This document shows, one piece after another, positions 58,446-64,000 of a stretch of 64,000 nt of DNA (position 1 is the first letter of the stretch; each line of letters begins with the position of its first letter). Position numbers and translations under genes: made by a program. A model generated the notes under the pieces. It saw only the letters and a program-made list of their open reading frames with translations. It was not told the origin of the DNA and ran no database searches. Origin of the DNA: Algoriphagus aquaeductus (GTDB taxonomy: Bacteria; Bacteroidota; Bacteroidia; Cytophagales; Cyclobacteriaceae); assembly GCF_003253485.1 (NCBI RefSeq), contig NZ_QKTX01000015.1:62001-126000 (forward strand). The letters are read 5' to 3'.

Positions 58446-58769
58446 AATCTTTCTTCCTTTTCCCAGTGATTTGTTCCTGAATTGCTATTTTCCTATTCAT
58501 CCTTATTGGGATATAAGGAACATTGTAGGCAGTATTTCTATGTAATCAAAATCCTAAATTAGTATCAAACTTTTTGGTTGTTAAGTATTATTAGAAAATT
58601 TTAAAATAGAATTGGTTAATTATGATACGGGGAAATCATAGCTTCTTATTTTGGAGAATTCAAGTTTCATTCTTAGTTTAATTTGGATAATCAATTCATG
58701 TAAAGTTTGGAGAATCCATAAATATTCGACCAAATGGAAATAATCATGAGTATTTAATTGTTTTGTTTG
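58446..58769. other. Intergenic gap inside set 2, no gene seen
   Basis: These 324 AT-rich bases have no frame with coding character. ATGAGTA at 58746-58752 is a single half-site of the operator palindrome, but its partner arm is missing. I see no convincing hairpin terminator and no exact TAnnTTTG box. The gap may mark a remnant of an insertion or rearrangement between locus segments. Confidence 0.5.
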
Positions 58770-59765
58770 ATGGAAATAGAGATCCCTGTTTGGACCACAC
58801 ACCATAATCAATTTCTTTATAGCTTTTCTACCTATGCAGAGAAGATGAAGATTAAGTTATATATTAGACTTAATACAGATATTCATCTGAACGGCGCAAT
58901 TCTTTACTATAATCAGAAAGTTATTTTTTTCGATTATTCTGATGATAGATCTCTAATTGATTCACCTTTAGCTTATGATGCTTACTTTAAAAGGTCTTTA
59001 GATCCAATTGATAGTAAGAAATTTGGAAATATCTTTCCATTGAATTTTCATATCAATATTGCAGGTAATCCCTTTCGACTAATGTCTCAAATGGATCCTG
59101 CCATTTTTTTTAAGAAAGGATCGTTGGTAGAATTCCTAAGGGCATCAGATACTTTTGGCTGGTTTGCCAATGAATATCATGGAAGTATACATATCAATAG
59201 GTTTAAGAGAAAAAATGATTCAGGAGGAAGGGTTATTTTTATGACTAGACTTTGGGACCCTGCTAGAAATGATGACCCAGCTGAGAAGGAAAGGAGAAGA
59301 ATACAAAATGAATTCCGAACCAATGCATGTAGAATAATTAAAAAGCATTTCCCTGACTCAGTGGTTGGTCTATTTCCGGATGAATTTGCGATAAGGACTA
59401 GTAATGATGTACTACTTGATATTCGAGCCACAAAAAAGAAAGATTACCTGAAAATTCTTTCAGAATGTGATATAGGGGTAGCAGATGATGGACTCAAAGA
59501 TACTCCGGGATGGAAAATCGGGGAATACGCTTTATGTGGTAAAGCGATTGTAAGTACTCCGATTACTATTCATATGGAAGATTTTCGTGAAGATGTAAAT
59601 TTTCTCTCGACGAATCACAGAGAAAATTATTCAATAATTCCGGATTTAATTAGTGTCTTAAAAAAGAATAATTTTTATAAGGAAATTCAACAAAATAACA
59701 GAGATTGGAGTAGCCGATTTCTTGACCCTTTTTGCTATGTTGAGCATATCCTCTCTAATATATGA
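58770..59765 (+). CDS. Uncharacterised GT-B-like protein
   Basis: The 331-residue protein is not of a family I know by name. The first half has YNQKVIFFDYSDDRSLIDSPLAYDAYFKRSL. The second half has GGRVIFMTRLWDPARNDDP, then LKILSECDIGVADDGLKDTPGWKIGEYALCGKAIVSTP, which looks like a GT-B donor domain. The next gene has a matching first half, so the two are probably distant relatives. The ATG at 58770 is preferred over a TTG at 58758. Confidence 0.7.
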   Translation: MEIEIPVWTTHHNQFLYSFSTYAEKMKIKLYIRLNTDIHLNGAILYYNQKVIFFDYSDDRSLIDSPLAYDAYFKRSLDPIDSKKFGNIFPLNFHINIAGNPFRLMSQMDPAIFFKKGSLVEFLRASDTFGWFANEYHGSIHINRFKRKNDSGGRVIFMTRLWDPARNDDPAEKERRRIQNEFRTNACRIIKKHFPDSVVGLFPDEFAIRTSNDVLLDIRATKKKDYLKILSECDIGVADDGLKDTPGWKIGEYALCGKAIVSTPITIHMEDFREDVNFLSTNHRENYSIIPDLISVLKKNNFYKEIQQNNRDWSSRFLDPFCYVEHILSNI

Positions 59766-59863
59766 AGAGTGGTAAGTTAGGCCTGAATGTAATCCCCTTA
59801 GAATATCTAAAACTATATTAGGCCCTGACCTACTTGATTTATTTTCTTAATCCAACACATTAA

Positions 59864-60808
59864 ATGGAGCAAATTAATTTATTTAATATTCCTAATTATT
59901 ATTCTAGCTTTTACCATTTAGGATTGAGTTTGGAGAAAAGTTTGCGTTTTTCCCCTAAGGAAGAATTTGCCCATTTAAATGGGAGACCATTCTTGGTTTT
60001 TGAGTATAAAGGGAGAATCGTTGTAATTGATAATGACGACCCTGTAGGAATTGATAAAAAATCCTACGACCAAGCTGATTTATACTTCGCAACCAATAAG
60101 TTGTTAAATAAAGCGGAGTATAATTGGCCAAAGGTTCATTCTATATATCCTCACTATCCTATTGACAATTCATGGGATTTTCTAAAAACCTTTGGGTTAA
60201 AAGGGATCTTGAAAACGGATCCTCGGAATTTTTTAAAACAGTGGTATACACTTTATCAGAGGCCCGGATTTGAAAACAGACCTGTTCGTAGGTTAGAAGG
60301 GAATTATGTGTTTTTCGCTGGAAGTATTTGGAAAAAAGAATCTTGGGCTAATAAGGTACGTGTAGATTTTATTCATGCGTGCAGATCTAATCCCTTAATT
60401 GATTTTGAGGGAGGTATGAATCCAAGGTCGGATGGGGATCTTTGTGGTGTACCTCCTTCTGTAATTGACAAAAGATACACTCCAGATGTTTTTGCTCAAA
60501 AGTCATCAAGATCAATAATTGGATTTATCAATCCAGCTGTCCTCGAAGCAGTAAGCTGGAGACTGGCAGAGTACTGGAATTATAATTGCTTTGTCATTGG
60601 GTTTCCTTTTAAAATAGACCTGCCCACTCTTCCGGAACATGGAAAACATATCCACTATATTCAAGATTCGGGAGAACTTCCTGAGCTCTTGAATTATGTA
60701 TTGAAAAATAGAAATTACCTGGATAAAATTGCTTTAGGCGGTAAGGAATATTTTCAAGATAATTGTTTGCCCGGTGTACAAGCAAGGAGAATTTTGTCCA
60801 TGATTTAA
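59864..60808 (+). CDS. Uncharacterised GT-B-like protein, relative of the previous gene
   Basis: The 314-residue protein has YKGRIVVIDNDDPVGIDKKSYDQADLYFATN, matching in layout the YNQKVIFFDYSDD part of the previous gene, and GNYVFFAGSIWKKESWANKVRVDFIHACRSN in the middle. The last part resembles the C-terminal domain of exostosin-like or GT-B enzymes. I cannot assign a donor. It stands 98 bases after its relative and 24 before neuB. Confidence 0.68.
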   Translation: MEQINLFNIPNYYSSFYHLGLSLEKSLRFSPKEEFAHLNGRPFLVFEYKGRIVVIDNDDPVGIDKKSYDQADLYFATNKLLNKAEYNWPKVHSIYPHYPIDNSWDFLKTFGLKGILKTDPRNFLKQWYTLYQRPGFENRPVRRLEGNYVFFAGSIWKKESWANKVRVDFIHACRSNPLIDFEGGMNPRSDGDLCGVPPSVIDKRYTPDVFAQKSSRSIIGFINPAVLEAVSWRLAEYWNYNCFVIGFPFKIDLPTLPEHGKHIHYIQDSGELPELLNYVLKNRNYLDKIALGGKEYFQDNCLPGVQARRILSMI

Positions 60809-60832
60809 CTAAAACAGAACCAATAAAAAAAT

Positions 60833-61876
60833 ATGAACCACCCAGAATTCGAAATAGCTGGAAGAAAAGTTGGATATCATTATCCACCTCTGGTAATAGC
60901 TGAAATAGGCATCAATCACGAAGGATCTCTGGAAGTAGCTAAATCCATGGTGGATGCTGCTTTTAGGGCCGGTGCAGAAGTAGTCAAACATCAAACCCAT
61001 ATCGTGGAAGATGAAATGTCTGGAGCTGCAAAAAAGACCATTCCTGGAAATGCTAATGTTTCGATTTATGAAATCATGGAAAGATGTGCGTTAAATGAAC
61101 AGGATGAATTGGAATTGAAAAACTATGTGGAGAGCAAGGGAATGATTTTTATTTCAACCCCATTTTCAAGAGCAGCTGCAGATCGGTTGATCAAATGGGA
61201 TGTTCCTGCTTTTAAAATAGGATCCGGTGAATGTAATAATTATCCGCTTTTGGAACATATCGCATCCTTTGGCAAACCTATCATCATGAGCACAGGGATG
61301 AATACAATTGAAAGTATTCGGAAAGCAGTGGCCATTTTTGAGCATAAAAATGTTCCCTATGGCTTACTCCATACGACCAATCTATATCCTACCCCCGATC
61401 ATCTTGTAAGACTTGGAGCTATGGTTGAAGTTCAGGAAAATTTCCCCAATGCAGTAGTTGGCTTGAGTGATCATACCTTGTCAAATCATGCCTGTTTTGG
61501 TGCTGTTGCGTTGGGAGCTTCTATATTGGAGCGTCATTTTACAGATCATATGGATCGGCCCGGGCCGGATATCGTTTGTTCTATGGATGAAACAGCTTGC
61601 AGAGAATTGATTGAAGGTGCTAAGATTCTTCAAAAGCAACGAGGAGGAAAAAAAGGTCCGGCTGAGGAAGAAAAAGTGACTATTGATTTTGCCTTTGCAA
61701 CCATTTGTACAATTAAACCCATCACGAAAGGGGAAAAGTTCACCAAAGACAACATCTGGGTTAAAAGACCTGGAAAAGGCGGGATTCTTGCAGAGCATTT
61801 TCCAGATGTATTGGGTAAAAGAGCTTCAGGAAATCTGGAATCAGATGTTCAACTAATTTGGGATGACATTGACTAA
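60833..61876 (+). CDS. neuB: N-acetylneuraminate synthase family protein (NeuB)
   Basis: The 347-residue enzyme condenses an N-acetylmannosamine-type sugar with phosphoenolpyruvate to a nonulosonic acid. [56 protein letters not shown] and GLSDHTLS belong to the NeuB barrel. A C-terminal SAF antifreeze-like domain starts near 285 ([27 protein letters not shown]). The neighbour neuC favours a Neu5Ac-like or legionaminic-like product. The 3' end overlaps neuC by 14 bases. Confidence 0.94.
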   Translation: MNHPEFEIAGRKVGYHYPPLVIAEIGINHEGSLEVAKSMVDAAFRAGAEVVKHQTHIVEDEMSGAAKKTIPGNANVSIYEIMERCALNEQDELELKNYVESKGMIFISTPFSRAAADRLIKWDVPAFKIGSGECNNYPLLEHIASFGKPIIMSTGMNTIESIRKAVAIFEHKNVPYGLLHTTNLYPTPDHLVRLGAMVEVQENFPNAVVGLSDHTLSNHACFGAVALGASILERHFTDHMDRPGPDIVCSMDETACRELIEGAKILQKQRGGKKGPAEEEKVTIDFAFATICTIKPITKGEKFTKDNIWVKRPGKGGILAEHFPDVLGKRASGNLESDVQLIWDDID

Positions 61877-63002
61877 GAAAAAACTGGTATTCCTTACTGG
61901 TACACGAGCCGATTTTGGTAAGCTGAAGTCACTTATTGAAATATCCAAGGACAGAGATGAGTTTGAAGTTTTTGTCTTTGTGACCGGAATGCACTTGCTT
62001 CAAGAATACGGCTATACCCTTTTGGAAGTCGAGAAATGTGGCTACAAAAATATTCATGCATTTCCTAACCACACTGATGAAAAAACCATGGACCTAAGTT
62101 TGGCAAAGACCATTCAGGGTTTTTCTTCCTTCATAAAGGAAATTAACCCAGATTTGATTGTTGTCCATGGCGATAGAATTGAGGCAATGGCAGGAGCAAT
62201 AGTCGGTGCTCTTAACAATATTCTGGTCGCTCATGTCGAGGGTGGGGAGTTGTCAGGAACCATCGATGAATTGATCAGACACTCAGTTTCCAAAATGTCT
62301 CATATTCATTTTGTTTCCAATCAAAAAGCAAAGGAAAGATTGGTTCAAATGGGAGAATTACCTGAATCTATCTTCGTCATCGGTTCTCCTGATGTGGATT
62401 TGATGTTGTCTCCCAATCTCCCGGATATTCATCATGTCAAAGCGTATTATCAGATAAACTTTGAATCCTATGCGGTGGCGATGTTCCATCCAGTAACAAC
62501 CGAATATAAGTCAATGGCAGAATATGCCAAAAATTTTGTTGATGCCTTGATTGAAAGCGAAAAAGAATATGTGGTAATTTATCCAAACAATGATCTTGGG
62601 AGTAAATTCATTTTAAAGGAATACGAAAGACTTTTAGAATATGATAAGTTTAGGATTTTCCCTTCTATCAGATTTGAATATTTCCTTACCCTTTTGAAAA
62701 ATGCCCAATTTATGGTAGGGAATTCAAGTGCAGGTATTCGTGAGGCCCCTTATTATGGGATCCCAGTGGTAAACATTGGGACAAGACAGCTGAATAGGGC
62801 GCTCCATGAAGACATCTTAAATTGCGGATATCAGAAAGATGAAATTTTAGCCTTGATCCACCTCGCAGCAAACAGCTCATTCCCTAAAGAAGATCTTTTC
62901 GGAGCAGGCAACAGCGACACACAATTCTTGGAATCAATGCTGACCAGATCATTTTGGGAAATTAGTTGCCAAAAACAGTTTATTGATAAAGCATTTAACT
63001 GA
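61863..63002 (+). CDS. neuC: UDP-N-acetylglucosamine 2-epimerase, hydrolysing (NeuC)
   Basis: The 379-residue enzyme releases ManNAc (or a diamino analogue) from its UDP-sugar for NeuB. Signatures are [61 protein letters not shown] and [25 protein letters not shown], typical of the NeuC/LegG branch. It is the last gene of set 2, directly before a strong terminator. No CMP-sugar synthetase (NeuA) follows. Confidence 0.94.
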   Translation: MTLTKKKLVFLTGTRADFGKLKSLIEISKDRDEFEVFVFVTGMHLLQEYGYTLLEVEKCGYKNIHAFPNHTDEKTMDLSLAKTIQGFSSFIKEINPDLIVVHGDRIEAMAGAIVGALNNILVAHVEGGELSGTIDELIRHSVSKMSHIHFVSNQKAKERLVQMGELPESIFVIGSPDVDLMLSPNLPDIHHVKAYYQINFESYAVAMFHPVTTEYKSMAEYAKNFVDALIESEKEYVVIYPNNDLGSKFILKEYERLLEYDKFRIFPSIRFEYFLTLLKNAQFMVGNSSAGIREAPYYGIPVVNIGTRQLNRALHEDILNCGYQKDEILALIHLAANSSFPKEDLFGAGNSDTQFLESMLTRSFWEISCQKQFIDKAFN

Positions 63003-63013
63003 TTTTGGATTTG

Positions 63014-63059
63014 GCCAATGGAATTTTCATGTATTTTGAAACTTCCATTGGCTTTTTTT
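63014..63059 (+). terminator. Terminator closing polysaccharide set 2
   Basis: GCCAATGGAA at 63014-63023 and TTCCATTGGC at 63043-63052 form a perfect 10-bp stem with a 19-base loop, followed by seven Ts. It lies 12 bases after the neuC stop. Confidence 0.92.
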
Positions 63060-63152
63060 ATTACAGAAATCAGAATTAAGATAAATTGGGTACGAAATAT
63101 GAGGTTAGGAAGAACAATCAAATTCAGTACTTCAAGCCTTAATGATGTGTGA

Positions 63153-64000
63153 ATGGGAATGAACTCTATCCAAACGTTCATAAGAGTGAAAAATCCAAGT
63201 AGGATCTATATCCTATTGATCCTGATTCTTATTTCCAAATTTCCCTCTTTCTCCCAAACAGTAGCCATTCCAAGAGATGGATTTCCCTATTGTGAACCGT
63301 TTACCAATAGTACCACCAGAGCCAATACCTTTTTTCAGGGAGTTCCCAAACCGGCAATTCTTACCGCAAATGAGGGGCTGGATCCTGAGGGAGATGGTTT
63401 TTTAAGACTAACGGATAATAACCTGGATCAAAGAGGGTATATGTTTATTGATTTGCCCTTTTCTCCTGTATACGGAATCAAAGTGTCCTTTGAATACTTT
63501 GCTTATGGAGGCCTTACCATTACTCCTGCCGATGGGATTAGTTTTTTTATGTTTGATGGGGCTATTACCCCCTCAACGTTCCAAATTGGTGGCTTAGGTG
63601 GCTCTTTAGGTTATTCCCCTTGGAGAAGTAATAGTGGACTCACTTTTCAACCGGGCCTTAAAGGAGCCTACCTTGGTATAGGGTTTGATGCTTTCCGGAA
63701 TTTTGGTAATGAATATGAAGGAAGGTATGGTGGATTTAAAGATCCAACAGCCACAGGATTTGGGCCTGTCCCAGATGAGCGGCAGTATTACAATTCTATT
63801 GTCATTAGAGGGCCGGAAACTAGTAATTATCAGTTTATCGATGGTAAAAGAACTTTCGATAGAAGCTTCTTAAATGAACAACAGCCGGCTGTCTATACAG
63901 ATCCTATTGATTCTAAGTATTACCTTTTTGATCCTTTGGATCCGGTCGATTACTTTAATAGAAGATTTACCTTAGCCTCGCCTTTAAGAGCGGAAACCTG
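63153..64000 (+). CDS. Secreted L-type-lectin-domain protein, 3' end outside window
   Basis: The frame is open from ATG 63153 (or 63159) to the end of the window, 282 codons so far. A signal peptide spans about residues 18-36 (IYILLILILISKFPSFSQ) with cleavage near FSQ. The following domain has the strands of an L-type lectin beta-sandwich: VSFEYFAYGG, ADGISFFMFDG, GGSLGYSP and GAYLGIGFDAFRNFGNEY. In Bacteroidota such domains begin large surface adhesins exported by the type IX system, which could bind the polysaccharide made next door. The missing C-terminus would show whether a T9SS sorting domain exists. Confidence 0.82.
   Translation, partial: MGMNSIQTFIRVKNPSRIYILLILILISKFPSFSQTVAIPRDGFPYCEPFTNSTTRANTFFQGVPKPAILTANEGLDPEGDGFLRLTDNNLDQRGYMFIDLPFSPVYGIKVSFEYFAYGGLTITPADGISFFMFDGAITPSTFQIGGLGGSLGYSPWRSNSGLTFQPGLKGAYLGIGFDAFRNFGNEYEGRYGGFKDPTATGFGPVPDERQYYNSIVIRGPETSNYQFIDGKRTFDRSFLNEQQPAVYTDPIDSKYYLFDPLDPVDYFNRRFTLASPLRAET

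Noticed and set aside
58746-58752. ATGAGTA just before the gene at 58770, a possible third operator
   Set aside because: The second arm TACTCAT is missing at the required 7-base spacing, so it is only a chance half-site.
59766-59863. Near-repeat TAGGCCTGA and TAGGCCCTGA in the spacer
   Set aside because: The repeats are short and imperfect, with no hairpin or known site, so chance is sufficient.

Overview
The window looks like chromosomal DNA of a member of the Bacteroidota, most likely a Cytophagales/Cyclobacteriaceae bacterium of the Algoriphagus type. Reasons: TAnnTTTG promoter boxes, little sign of Shine-Dalgarno sequences, signal peptides ending in AQ or SQ, and families typical of that group (DUF2911 lipoprotein, Wzi-like protein, large SLBB export protein, L-type-lectin adhesin). 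The genus is an inference. I saw no rRNA, tRNA, CRISPR array, insertion sequence or phage gene.

Layout. (1) 1-11.3 kb is ordinary chromosome: the 3' part of a large TPR protein, an NTF2-like protein, thymidylate synthase, an RND/MMPL exporter, a membrane-anchored EEP-family protein, a DUF2911 lipoprotein, a penicillin-acylase-family hydrolase and a small membrane protein. (2) 11.3-33.8 kb is polysaccharide set 1. It starts with a winged-helix/nucleotidyltransferase-like regulator, then a giant SLBB export protein and a Wzz protein. Sugar-nucleotide genes follow, of the kind that make diacetamido- and acetamidino-uronic acids (two DegT aminotransferases, a Gfo/Idh oxidoreductase, hexapeptide acyltransferases, an epimerase, and an amidotransferase with HisH and HisF homologues). 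Then come a Wzx flippase, glycosyltransferases, a Wzy polymerase, a WecG/TagA transferase, a Wzi-like protein and a UDP-glucose dehydrogenase. (3) 33.8-63.06 kb is polysaccharide set 2: a UDP-HexNAc dehydrogenase, a Wza lipoprotein, a Wzc tyrosine kinase, an ABC-type flippase candidate, about ten glycosyltransferases, two asparagine-synthase-type amidotransferases, a CapK-like adenylating enzyme, a second polymerase, and NeuB plus NeuC. It closes with a strong terminator at 63014-63059. (4) From 63153 a secreted lectin-like protein begins and runs off the window.

The most striking feature is regulatory. Sets 1 and 2 each begin with the same palindrome (AATGAGTA, 7 bases, TACTCATT) enclosing a TAnnTTTG promoter box. 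Further downstream each has a nearly identical 20-base leader sequence (GGGACYGAAAGGGCGAAGCT), just ahead of the first export or sugar gene. In set 1 the regulator gene lies between operator and leader; in set 2 nothing does. This suggests that one autoregulated regulator controls both sets, and that the shared leader acts on RNA or on elongating polymerase in the way JUMPStart/ops does in enterobacteria. That model is inference from two copies. Other points of interest are a HisF homologue lacking the usual first catalytic Asp, a very AT-rich stretch around 38.7-43 kb, and the absence of an initiating phosphoglycosyltransferase and of NeuA.
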